55,403 bases of DNA from a virus: the IMG/VR virus record IMGVR_UViG_3300051212_001061, positions 1-55,403 of that record, one strand, 5' to 3'. Under the pieces are notes generated by a model. That model made no database searches, had not been told where the DNA came from, and was given only the letters and a program-made list of their open reading frames with translations. This document shows, piece by piece, positions 32,729 through 42,062 of the stretch. The stretch's first letter is position 1. Every line of letters starts with the position of its first letter. Made by a program: the position numbers and the translations under genes.

Positions 32729-33793
32729 ATGTTTGCAACAGATTTTACGGATCAATCATTAACAGGTACAGTTTCTATTAGTGGTGGAAACGGATCTTTT
32801 ATTAAAACATTATCTTTAGATTCTTTTAGAGAAGGAAGAGAATCTTTTTATGTCAATTTAAGAACAGGAAGTTCTAATGGACCAATTGTTGCAACTTCAA
32901 GACTCATAACTGTAAATGATACATCTCAACAAGAAACTCTAGGAGATTTATATCCATTTAGCACATTTACTTTTACAAATGGAGGAGCAACGGGAAGATT
33001 TGGTCCAACTTCATTTGCATCTGTTTCAAGTTATACTTCACAACCTTGGTATTATACTTATTTTACGGTAAGTTCTGGTATTCAGTTTTGGACCGCACCT
33101 GCTACTGGAAATTATACAATTCGTGCTGCTGGTGCTTCTGGGGGGCATTTTTTTGCGTCTTCTTATAGGGGTATAATTATAGAATCAACAATTGCTTTAA
33201 CAAAGGGGCAGCAATATAAAATATTAGTTGGGCAAATGGGTACAATATATGCTGGTTTTTCTGGTTATTCTAGTGGTGGTGGAGGGGGGACATTTATGTC
33301 CACTTCCGCTAATGTTCCAATTATAGTTGCTGGCGGCGCTGGTGGTGCAGACTCTAGCAGTGCTTCTAGCAATAGTAATTCTAATGGACAATCTGGAACA
33401 TCTGGAGCAAGTGGAGATTCTGGTGGTTTGGGTGGTTCTGGTGGTTTCGGCGGTGGAGGATCTTTTTATAGTGGTGGTGGTGGTGGTTTTTATGGTTCTG
33501 GATCTAATTCATCTAATGGAGGTGCTCTCGGTGGCGGTGGATCTGCATTTACGAGTGGTGGTCCTGGAGGAGACAGTTCTCCAGGTTCTTATGGTGGTTT
33601 TGGTGGCGGTGGTGGTTGTTGGGGTCCCAATGGATATGGCGCTGGCGGCGGCGGCGGATATAGTGGCGGCGGCGGTGGCAGTTATTTGGGGTCTGTTAGA
33701 TTTGGTGGTGGTGGGGGAAGTTACTCACAATCAGCAATTACGAATATTGGAACCAATTATGGGCATGGGTATTTGACTATTACTAAGATATAA
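32729..33793 (+). CDS. Poly-glycine-rich fibre tip protein with truncated Calx-beta-like N terminus
   Basis: A 354-residue protein. Residues 1-70 (FATDFTDQSLTGTVSISGG ... EGRESFYVNLRTG) match the second half of the Calx-beta-like repeat of the preceding gene but lack its first strands. The C-terminal half has long runs of Gly with Ser, Phe and Tyr (GGGGGGYSGGGG), as in the Gly-rich domain of ALK-type receptors and the poly-glycine tips of some T-even phage adhesins. FWTAPATGNYTIRAAGASGG begins this module. The frame differs from the previous gene and an in-frame stop lies 12 bases upstream of the ATG, so it cannot be a simple extension. Likely fibre tip or adhesin. Confidence 0.6.
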   Translation: MFATDFTDQSLTGTVSISGGNGSFIKTLSLDSFREGRESFYVNLRTGSSNGPIVATSRLITVNDTSQQETLGDLYPFSTFTFTNGGATGRFGPTSFASVSSYTSQPWYYTYFTVSSGIQFWTAPATGNYTIRAAGASGGHFFASSYRGIIIESTIALTKGQQYKILVGQMGTIYAGFSGYSSGGGGGTFMSTSANVPIIVAGGAGGADSSSASSNSNSNGQSGTSGASGDSGGLGGSGGFGGGGSFYSGGGGGFYGSGSNSSNGGALGGGGSAFTSGGPGGDSSPGSYGGFGGGGGCWGPNGYGAGGGGGYSGGGGGSYLGSVRFGGGGGSYSQSAITNIGTNYGHGYLTITKI

Positions 33794-33800
33794 ACTTGTT

Positions 33801-33808
33801 TATAAATA
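33801..33808 (+). promoter_or_regulatory. T4-type late promoter
   Basis: An exact TATAAATA box 22 bases before the ATG of the large structural protein at 33830. It is one of two exact copies seen in this window, next to genes expected to be expressed late. Confidence 0.75.
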
Positions 33809-33829
33809 CAAAAAACTATGTAATTTAAG

Positions 33830-36800
33830 ATGGCAAGAAAGGTCATATTAGAAACTGCTTATACATTTACCCCTGGCAATTCTGGAGTAGGATCTCTTGT
33901 CATACCACGAGCAATTAAGAGAGAAAATTTAATATTAATCACTAACGTAACTAAAAATACAGTAATTTATAATTTTTCAGATCCTAATTTAAAAGCATCT
34001 TCTTATAGTATCACCACATCCGGAACTAATACAACAACTACGGTATATTTTGAATATAATACTGCTGGTATGAGCAGTTCTGATAAAATACAAATTGTAG
34101 TTGATGAATATGATGAAAAGTTTACTCCAGCAGAAACTTACACAGATCCAGTTAATAGATTTAGAATTTCGCAACCACAAGCATTAATTGATACTGACTT
34201 TGAATACGGAACTCAAACAACTAAGTGGGAAAATTTAGGATTAATTAATAATCGTCCATTTGCATACCAAAGACCAAATCCACTTTCTATAAGTTCAATT
34301 ACTTTAAACACTTCTTCTAAAACTGTCACTGTTGTTTTATCTACTGGAACAGCACCTGCAAACGGAACTTCTATTACTGTAACTGATACTTTTCTTTCAA
34401 TCGCAAATGGAAATTTTTTAATAGAATCTGGTGGTGGAACAGGAACATTTACTTATAGTGCTGGTGCAGTTAATACTACAGCAATTACTAGTATTTTTGA
34501 TACAAATAAAACGTTAATTTACGCTGGAGATTTATATACATCTGCTTCGATAGGAACTGCTCCTACTTCAATTACTACAAGTGGAAATGCTGTTACTGTC
34601 ACGACTAGTGTTCCTCACGGATTGGCAATAGGAAATGAAGTTGCTGTTACTGGAATTACTGGAACAAACCCACCAAATGGATCTTTTATTGTTACTACAA
34701 TTTTAAGTTCAACTCAATTTGTTTATTATGCTACTGCCGGAACTCCATCTGGATTATCTTTTGGATCTGCAAGAATTTATGTAAGACCACAAGCACAATT
34801 TTTGCATAGACCTTTTGATGGTGGAGTTATTTTTACTTCTAATGGTAATGCAAATTACGAAACCGCACTTCGCCAAACGAGAAGATATTTTAGATATCAA
34901 TCTGGTAAAGGCATTATGGTTAGTTCTGGAACCATAATCAAACCAAATTTGCAAGTTGATAGTATGACTGCAAGTGGTAGTACTGTCACGGTCCAAACAA
35001 AAGAAAAACATAATATTCTTCCTGGAACTACAGTTACGGTTAGTAATGCAACACCAAATGAATATAATGGAACTTTTGTAATTACTAGCATCACTGGAAA
35101 TAATACGTTTGAATATACTGCAAATTCTTCTCCCACATCTTCTCCTGCTGGTGGACTGTATTATGTTAGTGTGACAGGATGGTATGGATGTGCCAATCGT
35201 CTTGGTTTATTTGACTCTCAAAATGGAGTATATTTTGAATATGATGGCCAACAATTGTATGCCTGTAGGCGTAAATCAACGTTTCAATTATCTGGTAAAG
35301 TTACGGCAACAAACGAATCTAATACAATTACTCAAACAAGTTCATCTTTTCCAACGTATTTTACTAAGCAATTAAGACCTGGTGATTTTATTGTTATAAG
35401 GGGTCAATCATATCGTGTATATGATATTGCAAGTGATACTTCTTTAACAATATCTCCATCATATCGTGGAGCAACTGCATCTTATGCTATAGTTTCTTTA
35501 ACTGAAGACTTGAAAATCCCACAATCTCAGTGGAATATTGATAAATGTGACGGAACTGGACCTTCGGGATTTACTATTGATCTTGCAAGAATGCAAATGT
35601 TTTATATTGATTATTCTTGGTATGGTGCTGGATTTGTGAGGTGGGGATTTCGTGGACCTGATGGAAATGTTTTTTATTGTCATAAATTAGCAAATAATAA
35701 TGTAAATACTGAAGCTTATATGAGATCTGGTAATCTACCTGCCAGATATGAAAGCACCATAGAACCACCAAAAACTCTTCTCACTGGAACTCTTGCTTCT
35801 GGTGGATCTACACTATTTGTTGAAAGTACATCTGGATTTCCAAATACTGGAACTTTATGTATTCGTAATGCCAATACTTATGAGTATGTTAATTATAGTG
35901 GAATTGGTGCAACTAGTTTTACTGGATTGAATAGAGCACAGGCTGGATCATCAATTACTATTAGCGTTAATCAGTCTTCTAATGTTGCGACAGCAGTAAC
36001 AACAGCAGTTCAAGTTGGTCAAAGAATTGTTTCGACTGCCATTCCTGATGGATCTTTCGTAACAAGTATCGGGTCTGGAAGTGTTAGAATGAGTCAAGCT
36101 GCAACCTCAAGTGGATCTGCTTCTGCAGTATTTGCTCCCATGGGAGCTTCATCGGCTCAAACATTTACTTACTCTGCTACTGATCCAGTTGCAATTGAAC
36201 TTGCTTATCCTACTTTTGCTCCCACAATCTCTCATTGGGGAACAAGTGTAATTATGGATGGTAGATTTGATGATGATAAATCTTTGATCTTTACTTATGG
36301 TCAAGTTGCTCCTATTGCAGTTCCTGCTAATGGTACTAGAGCACTATTTTCAATTCGTGTTGCTCCATCTGTCGATAATAGTATTGGTGGTATTTTTGGT
36401 TCTAGAGAACTTGTTAATCGAATGCAGTTAGTTCTTAGACAGCTTGATGTTGCATCTCAGGCATTTGGAAACTCTTCACTTTTGGTAAGGGTGTATTTGA
36501 ATGGAATTCCATCAACTACAACTGCTTGGACAAATGCTGTTGGAAACGTGACAACAATCTCGAATTCAAGTTTAGCACAAATTGCAGACTATAGTGTTGG
36601 TGGTGGAACTACAGTATCTGGAGGTGAAGTTGTGGGGGGATTCTTTGTGGGGACTGGTGCTCAAAGTATTGATTTTACTCAACTTAGAGATTTGGGGAAT
36701 TCTGTTCTTGGTGGCGGCGGTCTTTACTCCAATTCTCAAATTTATCCAGATGGACCAGATACTGTGACAATTGTAGTTACTAATCTTACTAATACTCAAG

Positions 36801-36844
36801 TTAGTGTTTATGGAAGACTTTCTTGGACGGAGGCTCAGGCATAA
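33830..36844 (+). CDS. Large virion structural protein
   Basis: A 1004-residue protein rich in Ser, Thr and Gly. The N-terminal part (VILETAYTFTPGNSGVGSLVIPRAIKRENL) and a central globular block (GWYGCANRLGLFDSQNGVYFEYDGQQLYACRRKST) are characteristic of a large structural protein conserved in T4-like cyanophages; beta strands alternate with Gly-rich turns. Two internal segments of about 70 residues (ITTSGNAVTVTTSVPHGLAIGN... and MTASGSTVTVQTKEKHNILPGT...) look like repeats. It has its own late promoter. It may be a baseplate- or fibre-associated protein; the precise position in the virion cannot be told from sequence. Confidence 0.65.
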   Translation: MARKVILETAYTFTPGNSGVGSLVIPRAIKRENLILITNVTKNTVIYNFSDPNLKASSYSITTSGTNTTTTVYFEYNTAGMSSSDKIQIVVDEYDEKFTPAETYTDPVNRFRISQPQALIDTDFEYGTQTTKWENLGLINNRPFAYQRPNPLSISSITLNTSSKTVTVVLSTGTAPANGTSITVTDTFLSIANGNFLIESGGGTGTFTYSAGAVNTTAITSIFDTNKTLIYAGDLYTSASIGTAPTSITTSGNAVTVTTSVPHGLAIGNEVAVTGITGTNPPNGSFIVTTILSSTQFVYYATAGTPSGLSFGSARIYVRPQAQFLHRPFDGGVIFTSNGNANYETALRQTRRYFRYQSGKGIMVSSGTIIKPNLQVDSMTASGSTVTVQTKEKHNILPGTTVTVSNATPNEYNGTFVITSITGNNTFEYTANSSPTSSPAGGLYYVSVTGWYGCANRLGLFDSQNGVYFEYDGQQLYACRRKSTFQLSGKVTATNESNTITQTSSSFPTYFTKQLRPGDFIVIRGQSYRVYDIASDTSLTISPSYRGATASYAIVSLTEDLKIPQSQWNIDKCDGTGPSGFTIDLARMQMFYIDYSWYGAGFVRWGFRGPDGNVFYCHKLANNNVNTEAYMRSGNLPARYESTIEPPKTLLTGTLASGGSTLFVESTSGFPNTGTLCIRNANTYEYVNYSGIGATSFTGLNRAQAGSSITISVNQSSNVATAVTTAVQVGQRIVSTAIPDGSFVTSIGSGSVRMSQAATSSGSASAVFAPMGASSAQTFTYSATDPVAIELAYPTFAPTISHWGTSVIMDGRFDDDKSLIFTYGQVAPIAVPANGTRALFSIRVAPSVDNSIGGIFGSRELVNRMQLVLRQLDVASQAFGNSSLLVRVYLNGIPSTTTAWTNAVGNVTTISNSSLAQIADYSVGGGTTVSGGEVVGGFFVGTGAQSIDFTQLRDLGNSVLGGGGLYSNSQIYPDGPDTVTIVVTNLTNTQVSVYGRLSWTEAQA

Positions 36845-37383
36845 TGGCAAAATTAAGAGACGGAACTAGAATATACGGTTCTTTAATTGTAGATAATCAG
36901 TCATTAGTTGGAACTGCAATTTCTACAGGAACTGCATCTCAAGCATTACAGATTAGTGGTGGTGCTTATGTTTCTGGAAATGTTGGTATAGGAAGCACAA
37001 ATCCCCAATCCAAACTTTCTGTTGTTGGTAGTGTTAATGTATCTCAAACTATCACAGCAACAACATATTATGGTGATTGTTCTCAGATGTCAAATGTTCC
37101 TGCATTTGGAGTTACTGGGCAAGTGCAGTATAATAATAACGGAATTCAAACTGGTGCTCAATTTTTTAATTTTGATAATTCAACTTTTAATGTCGGTATT
37201 GGATCTTCAATACCAGGTAAAAAATTAGACGTTACTGGTGCAATTCAAATTACTCCAGGAACATCAGTAACTCCATCTAAAAATGGCGATCTTGTATTTG
37301 AATTTACAAATAATACAACACTAACCATAAGAGGACGAGGTTCGGATGGAGTTGTGAGATCTGCTACTATTACATTATCATAA
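36844..37383 (+). CDS. Tail-fibre-like structural protein
   Basis: A 179-residue beta-rich protein. ALQISGGAYVSGNVGIGSTNPQSKLSVVG and FNVGIGSSIPGKKLDVTGAI are typical of phage fibre heads and of the pre-cleavage domain used for trimerisation; there are two such segments. The ATG at 36844 shares one base with the preceding stop; an upstream in-frame TTG lies in that gene. Probably expressed in the same late operon. Confidence 0.65.
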   Translation: MAKLRDGTRIYGSLIVDNQSLVGTAISTGTASQALQISGGAYVSGNVGIGSTNPQSKLSVVGSVNVSQTITATTYYGDCSQMSNVPAFGVTGQVQYNNNGIQTGAQFFNFDNSTFNVGIGSSIPGKKLDVTGAIQITPGTSVTPSKNGDLVFEFTNNTTLTIRGRGSDGVVRSATITLS

Positions 37384-37384
37384 G

Positions 37385-37612
37385 ATGGTAAAAGAAATTA
37401 AACAAATTACAATAGAGAACAATACTGGAACTATTAAAGTTTTATTTGAGAAGCAAGATTCTTCTGGGCAAATTTATAAGTATATTTGCGAATCTAATTT
37501 TTATCTTGAAAATTGCATAGAAATTGATAAATTATCTGGACAAGAACTTATTGATTATGTTAATATTCTAAATTTAAATTGGATTGCTATTGAGCAAATC
37601 TACCCTGTTTGA
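37385..37612 (+). CDS. Small hypothetical protein
   Basis: A 75-residue, acidic protein with two beta-like stretches (KEIKQITIENNTGTIKVLFE) and a C-terminal helix (LDYVNILNLNWIAIE-type). No family is recognised. It starts 1 base after the preceding stop and is followed by the promoter region of the second glycan cassette. It may be a structural or assembly protein by position. Confidence 0.6.
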   Translation: MVKEIKQITIENNTGTIKVLFEKQDSSGQIYKYICESNFYLENCIEIDKLSGQELIDYVNILNLNWIAIEQIYPV

Positions 37613-37637
37613 AGTATAATAGATAGTATAGTATAAT
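37609..37637 (+). promoter_or_regulatory. Promoter of the second glycan cassette
   Basis: TTGAAG (37609-37614) and TATAAT (37632-37637) lie 17 bases apart; a second TATAAT lies at 37615-37620. TATAAATC at 37652-37659 resembles a late box but is very close to the ATG. The first gene of the cassette starts at 37660. Confidence 0.55.
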
Positions 37638-37659
37638 TATTTAAAATAAATTATAAATC

Positions 37660-38640
37660 ATGAGTAATTTTGTAAAACTTGCTTTGGAAAATGGTGGGAG
37701 TATTCACCCTTTAATTTTTCCGTCTTCTTATTTGCAAGGACCAGCAATTACAAATCCGTCAATTTATAATGATAATGGTAAAATTTTAGTTAATCTTAGA
37801 AATATAAATTATACTCTTTATCATTCTGAAAAGAAAAAATATGAGCATCAGTGGGGACCTCTTGTTTACATTCATCCAGAAAATGATCTTCATTTAAGAA
37901 CAAATAATGTAATGGGTGAAATGGATGAGACTATGAGTTTAAAATGGTATCATAGAGTAGATACTTCTTCCTTTGATACTTATCAACCACAGTGGGAATT
38001 TGTAGGTCTTGAAGATGCTAGAATTGTTAGGTGGGATGGAAGACTTTATATTTGTGGTGTAAGGAGAGATCTTGATACTATCGGAACTGGTAGAATGGAA
38101 CTATCAGAAGTGATTGTTTATGAAGACGGAGTTCGTGAAATAAATCGCTATAGAATTCCCGCTCCAGGAAATGATGACGAGTATTGTAATAAAAATTGGA
38201 TGCCAATTCTTGATATGCCATACCATTTTGTAAAGTGGACAAATGGTACGGAGATTGTTAAGTATGATATTAATACTGGAAAAACTGAAATAGTTTGTCA
38301 AACACAATGGAAAGATCTGGGATGTGTTGACCTTCGTGGTGGTTCGCAAGTATTGCCATTTGGTGAATATAGAATGTCTTTAAATCATGAGACATTCTTA
38401 TATCAAAGTCCTGCTGGAAGAAAGGATGGACATTATAGGCATCGTTTTATTGTTTGGGATAAAAATTGGGAAATAGTAACTGTATCTAAAAGATTTTCAT
38501 TCTTAGAAGCAAATGTTGAGTTTGCTGTTGGGATGTGTGAATTTGGGGATGATTATTTGATTACTTTTGGTTTTCAAGATAATGCGGCATATTTACTTAA
38601 AGTTCCTCAAAAATTTGTTAAGGAGTATATTTTCGAATGA
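37660..38640 (+). CDS. GH130-like glycosidase/phosphorylase-family protein
   Basis: A 326-residue protein with GH130/DUF377 features: an N-terminal NPSIYNDNGKILVNLR strand, a central FVGLEDARIVRWDGRLYI block (the E-D-x-R active-site region) and VDLRGGSQVLPFG, then a C-terminal FAVGMCEFGDDYLITFGFQDN block. The family makes a five-bladed propeller and cleaves or phosphorolyses beta-mannosides; sequence suggests related activity, but I cannot confirm the catalytic residue. It leads the second glycan cassette, overlapping the next gene by 4 bases. A glycan-processing enzyme fits the neighbourhood. Confidence 0.72.
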   Translation: MSNFVKLALENGGSIHPLIFPSSYLQGPAITNPSIYNDNGKILVNLRNINYTLYHSEKKKYEHQWGPLVYIHPENDLHLRTNNVMGEMDETMSLKWYHRVDTSSFDTYQPQWEFVGLEDARIVRWDGRLYICGVRRDLDTIGTGRMELSEVIVYEDGVREINRYRIPAPGNDDEYCNKNWMPILDMPYHFVKWTNGTEIVKYDINTGKTEIVCQTQWKDLGCVDLRGGSQVLPFGEYRMSLNHETFLYQSPAGRKDGHYRHRFIVWDKNWEIVTVSKRFSFLEANVEFAVGMCEFGDDYLITFGFQDNAAYLLKVPQKFVKEYIFE

Positions 38641-39368
38641 GAGTAGCAGTTTGTATTTCTGGTGTTATTAGATATCCTCATTTGGGACTAGAAAGCTTAA
38701 AAACAATTATTCCCAATGATGAAATTAAAGTTTTTATTCACACCTGGAAAATAAAAAATAGAGAAGAATTTATAAAGACAGTACATGATGTAAAAAATAA
38801 AGAAGAAGATAAAACAGTAGATACTGACATAAATTTTATTCACAATAATTATGAATATGAAAGCCTTCTTATAGAAGATTATGATTCAAAGCAAAAGTAT
38901 TTTCAACATATTTTTACATCTTTAGAATTTTCTGAGTATTTGAGAACTGATGTTGGACCTATAAGTATGCATTATTCCATTTATAGGTCTAATCAACTTA
39001 AAAAGAAATATGAAGAAATGCATGGAATAACCTTTGATAGAGTTATTCGTATGAGATTTGATAGTGATTTTAAAGGAGTTGAATTAAATCTAAAAGATTT
39101 AAATTATGACGTTTCTATACCTTTCGGTAGTGATTGGGCTGAAGGTATTAATGATCAATTTGCTGTTGGGTCATCATATGGAATAGATTTATATTCAAAT
39201 ATGTTTTGGAATTATCATAATATCCAAAAAAATCAAAATAGTAAATTTCATCCCGAAAGTATTTTAAAAAATAATCTTGATTTTTATAATATAATTCCGC
39301 ATAGATTTGATTTTAATGTCGATATTAACAACGGAATAGATTGGAGAAGAGTATATTTTCACTCTTAA
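38637..39368 (+). CDS. Putative GT-A glycosyltransferase-like protein
   Basis: A 243-residue protein. VAVCISGVIRYPHLG opens with a strand and glycine turn; KVFIHTWKI follows and FDRVIRMRFDSDFKG holds an R-x-D-S-D acidic motif. These features resemble WavE-like and related GT-A families found in polysaccharide clusters and large viruses. The ATG overlaps the GH130-like stop. Substrate unknown. Confidence 0.55.
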   Translation: MRVAVCISGVIRYPHLGLESLKTIIPNDEIKVFIHTWKIKNREEFIKTVHDVKNKEEDKTVDTDINFIHNNYEYESLLIEDYDSKQKYFQHIFTSLEFSEYLRTDVGPISMHYSIYRSNQLKKKYEEMHGITFDRVIRMRFDSDFKGVELNLKDLNYDVSIPFGSDWAEGINDQFAVGSSYGIDLYSNMFWNYHNIQKNQNSKFHPESILKNNLDFYNIIPHRFDFNVDINNGIDWRRVYFHS

Positions 39369-39392
39369 ACACTTAAAATATATTTAAATTTT

Positions 39393-40292
39393 ATGAAAGT
39401 ATTATTCGTAACAAACCATATTCAAGATTACATGAAAGATATGGTTTACCATGGTTTAATTGATAGTGGAATTGATGTTTATGAAACTTATCCTCCACAT
39501 TATATGATGAAATATTATCTTGATTCCGATCAATCCACTAGTTCTGATTTTATTAGAAAATTTGATGGTAATAACACTAAGGGATTTACTGTATATTGTA
39601 AGTTAGATCATCAACCAAATGTAGAAACCCCAGAAGTTATTATTGATAAGATAAAATCAAAATTCTATGATCTAGTAATTTATGGGTGTGTATATACTCA
39701 TCCTTGGTTTCCTCAAAGACAATGTTTGGATTACTTGGAATATGTTAAAGAATACTATCCAAAAAATAAAGTTCATTTTATTGATGGTGCGGATGAACCA
39801 GACGATTTTGCGGGGCAGTCTGGTTTGCATCAATATGGAATAGTATGGAAGAGAGAATTATATGATATTAGTATTGCAAATCCAATTTCTTTTGCAATAC
39901 CAGAAAGTCAATTTATAGATCATATTCCAGAAAAAGAAAAGATATTTGGGCATGTTGTTCCTGGATATGCTGACACTTATATTTTCGATGATGAAAAATT
40001 ATATTATGAAGATTACTCTAAATCTTATTACGGGAGAACATGCAAAAAAATGGGATGGGATTGTTTGCGGCATTATGAAATTCTTGCAAATAGAAGTATT
40101 CCATATTTTACTGATTTAAAAGATTGCCCCCCATATATTATGACATCTTTTCCAAAATCTCTCATTTTAGAAACAAATAAATATGCGATGAAAGGCAAAA
40201 TACATCCTCAATATGATCAAATTTGTGAATATCTTTTTGACTTTTCTAAAAAAAATTTAACAACAAAAAAATTGGCTCAATTGTTTTTTTAA
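39393..40292 (+). CDS. Putative glycosyltransferase (exostosin/GT-B-like)
   Basis: A 299-residue protein. KVLFVTNHIQDYMKDMVYHGL begins with a Rossmann-like strand, HFIDGADEPDDFAG and a C-terminal CLRHYEILANRSIPYFTDL block match the region of exostosin-like transferases that binds the donor (cf. the CFRNYEA block in 18619-20403). The middle holds YGIVWKREL. It probably transfers a sugar as part of the same cassette. Family assignment is tentative. Confidence 0.55.
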   Translation: MKVLFVTNHIQDYMKDMVYHGLIDSGIDVYETYPPHYMMKYYLDSDQSTSSDFIRKFDGNNTKGFTVYCKLDHQPNVETPEVIIDKIKSKFYDLVIYGCVYTHPWFPQRQCLDYLEYVKEYYPKNKVHFIDGADEPDDFAGQSGLHQYGIVWKRELYDISIANPISFAIPESQFIDHIPEKEKIFGHVVPGYADTYIFDDEKLYYEDYSKSYYGRTCKKMGWDCLRHYEILANRSIPYFTDLKDCPPYIMTSFPKSLILETNKYAMKGKIHPQYDQICEYLFDFSKKNLTTKKLAQLFF

Positions 40293-40295
40293 TTC

Positions 40296-41009
40296 ATGAA
40301 CATTGTAATACCAATGGCTGGGGAAGGAACTAGATTTCCCAGAGATACTTATAAAATTCCAAAACCATTAATTGAAATTAATGGAGTTCCGATGATTAAA
40401 ATGGCGACAGAATCTTTAGGATTAACTGGAACTTATCATTTTGTAATACGGAAGGATAGTTATTATGATCAGGTATGTACTCTCCTTCATGCTATTTTTC
40501 CAACATCTAAAATTATCAGTGTAGATGAAACGACTGAAGGTCCAGCATCTAGTTGTCTTCTTTTTAGAGATTTAATTGATAATGAAGATGAACTTGTAAT
40601 TGCAAATTGTGATCAAATTATGTGGTGGGATCCAGATTTATTTCTTACTGCAGCAAGATATTATAAGTATGATGGATTGATTGTTACTTACAGTACATCG
40701 ACGCCAAAAAACAGTTATGCTAGAATTGATAAAAATGGTTTTGTTCGAGAAATAAAAGAAAAAGAAGTTATAAGTGATATTTCATTAAATGGGATTCATT
40801 ATTGGAGAAAGGGAAAGTATTTTGTACAAAGTGCAGAAAGTATGATAAAATATAATGATAGAGCACCTAATGGTGAATTTTATGTTGGACCAACTTATAA
40901 TCACATGATTAACCAGGGCCTTAAAGTAGGTATTCATCACATACCCAATTGGCAGCATAATCCAGTTGGAGTTCCAGAAGATTTAGAAACTTTTATTTCA
41001 AAATTATGA
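40296..41009 (+). CDS. Sugar-phosphate nucleotidylyltransferase
   Basis: A 237-residue protein with NIVIPMAGEGTRF, the G-x-G-x-R loop of NTP transferases, KIPKPLIEINGVPMI (substrate lysine) and IANCDQIMWW (acidic metal site). YSTSTPKNSYARI and GEFYVGPTYNHMI complete the family pattern. It is a paralogue of the protein at 1768-2490, so each glycan cassette has its own nucleotidyltransferase. It overlaps a cupin gene by 4 bases. Product sugar unknown. Confidence 0.83.
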   Translation: MNIVIPMAGEGTRFPRDTYKIPKPLIEINGVPMIKMATESLGLTGTYHFVIRKDSYYDQVCTLLHAIFPTSKIISVDETTEGPASSCLLFRDLIDNEDELVIANCDQIMWWDPDLFLTAARYYKYDGLIVTYSTSTPKNSYARIDKNGFVREIKEKEVISDISLNGIHYWRKGKYFVQSAESMIKYNDRAPNGEFYVGPTYNHMINQGLKVGIHHIPNWQHNPVGVPEDLETFISKL

Positions 41010-41329
41010 ATCTGAGTAAATTAAAAGATTATCATAGGGGATGGATCATTGGTGATTTTGATCCATCTGTTTTAAGAACAAAAGATTTTGAAGTTGGAGT
41101 TCTGTTTCATCCCAAAGGTGAAAAATGGGCAGCACATTATCATAAGGATAGTGTAGAATATAATGTATTAATTAATGGAAAAATGATTATCCAGGGTAAA
41201 GAACTTAATTCTGGAGATGTATTTGTTTTTGAAAAGGGAGAAATTGCAGATCCAGTTTTTATTGAGGATTGCACAGTTTTGTGTGTAAAAGTTCCCTCCA
41301 TTCCTTTAGACAAATATGAGGTAAAATAA
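41006..41329 (+). CDS. Cupin-fold protein
   Basis: A 107-residue single-domain protein. KWAAHYHKDSVEYNVLINGK is the first cupin block (H-x-H...E), with Gly-rich turn, and LNSGDVFVFEKGE is the second. Small cupins in sugar clusters are often epimerases or isomerases, or metal-binding regulators; the metal-ligand His-x-His and Glu are present here, but the second block's His is missing. It sits between a nucleotidyltransferase and a methyltransferase. Confidence 0.75.
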   Translation: MNLSKLKDYHRGWIIGDFDPSVLRTKDFEVGVLFHPKGEKWAAHYHKDSVEYNVLINGKMIIQGKELNSGDVFVFEKGEIADPVFIEDCTVLCVKVPSIPLDKYEVK

Positions 41330-42045
41330 TGTACGCTTATTCGATTAAAGTAGATTTAAACAATTCTAAAACTCAATTATGTGAGTTGGGATCCAAATAT
41401 GAAACTACCAAATCTCCATTTTTGGATTTTAATTTGAACAATAATCTTGAAAGGAGAGAATGTAATTCTTATACTCCATTTTATAATTTTTTGTTCTCTT
41501 CATTGAAGTATAAAAAAATTAATTTTGGAGAAATTGGAATCTATAAAAATGGTTCAATGAAAATGTGGAGGGATTATTTTCCTAATGCTAATCTTTATGG
41601 TTGGGATTGTAAACCAGAATCTGCGGATGAACCTAGATATAGAGTTGTTGATTTTGTTGAAAAAGCAAAAAAAGACAATTTAATTAATGTCTCTTATGAT
41701 TATATGGATGTTAGGGGAGAGGAATCAATTTCTCGGGCATTGGGAAAAACAAAATGTAAATTTGACATTTTAATTGACGATTCTGATCATGAATTTTGGT
41801 CTCAAATAAAAGTGATCAGAAGTGCTCCAAATTATTTGAATCCAGGATCTTTTTTAATCATAGAAGATGTAAATTATACAGTCACTCCCGAATATTCTTT
41901 TGCAAGATATATAGAAGAAATATCTAGATATGGTCATGACGTTTACTATGATTCTATATTAAAAGTTAATACAAAACATTTTAAAGAAACAACAAGACAT
42001 CCAAACAGTTGTTTAATAGTCTTGACCAGAAATAATTTTAATTAA
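41329..42045 (+). CDS. Class I SAM-dependent methyltransferase (TylF-like)
   Basis: A 238-residue protein. INFGEIGIYKNGSMKMWRDYFP is a degenerate SAM motif I (E-x-G) followed by ANLYGWDCKPE, in place of the acidic post-I residue. KFDILIDDSDHEFWSQIKV gives the D-D-x-x-H block seen in macrocin O-methyltransferase (TylF) relatives, which bind metal with these acidic residues. SFLIIEDV follows. It likely methylates a sugar hydroxyl. It shares one base with the cupin gene. Confidence 0.65.
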   Translation: MYAYSIKVDLNNSKTQLCELGSKYETTKSPFLDFNLNNNLERRECNSYTPFYNFLFSSLKYKKINFGEIGIYKNGSMKMWRDYFPNANLYGWDCKPESADEPRYRVVDFVEKAKKDNLINVSYDYMDVRGEESISRALGKTKCKFDILIDDSDHEFWSQIKVIRSAPNYLNPGSFLIIEDVNYTVTPEYSFARYIEEISRYGHDVYYDSILKVNTKHFKETTRHPNSCLIVLTRNNFN

Positions 42046-42062
42046 AATTTGAGAGAAATGAC

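Noticed and set aside
33327-33776. Plus-strand 149-residue frame inside the poly-glycine gene
   Set aside because: Shadow frame of GGT-rich codons, giving a Val/Leu/Ala repeat; the Gly-rich frame fits better with flanking protein.
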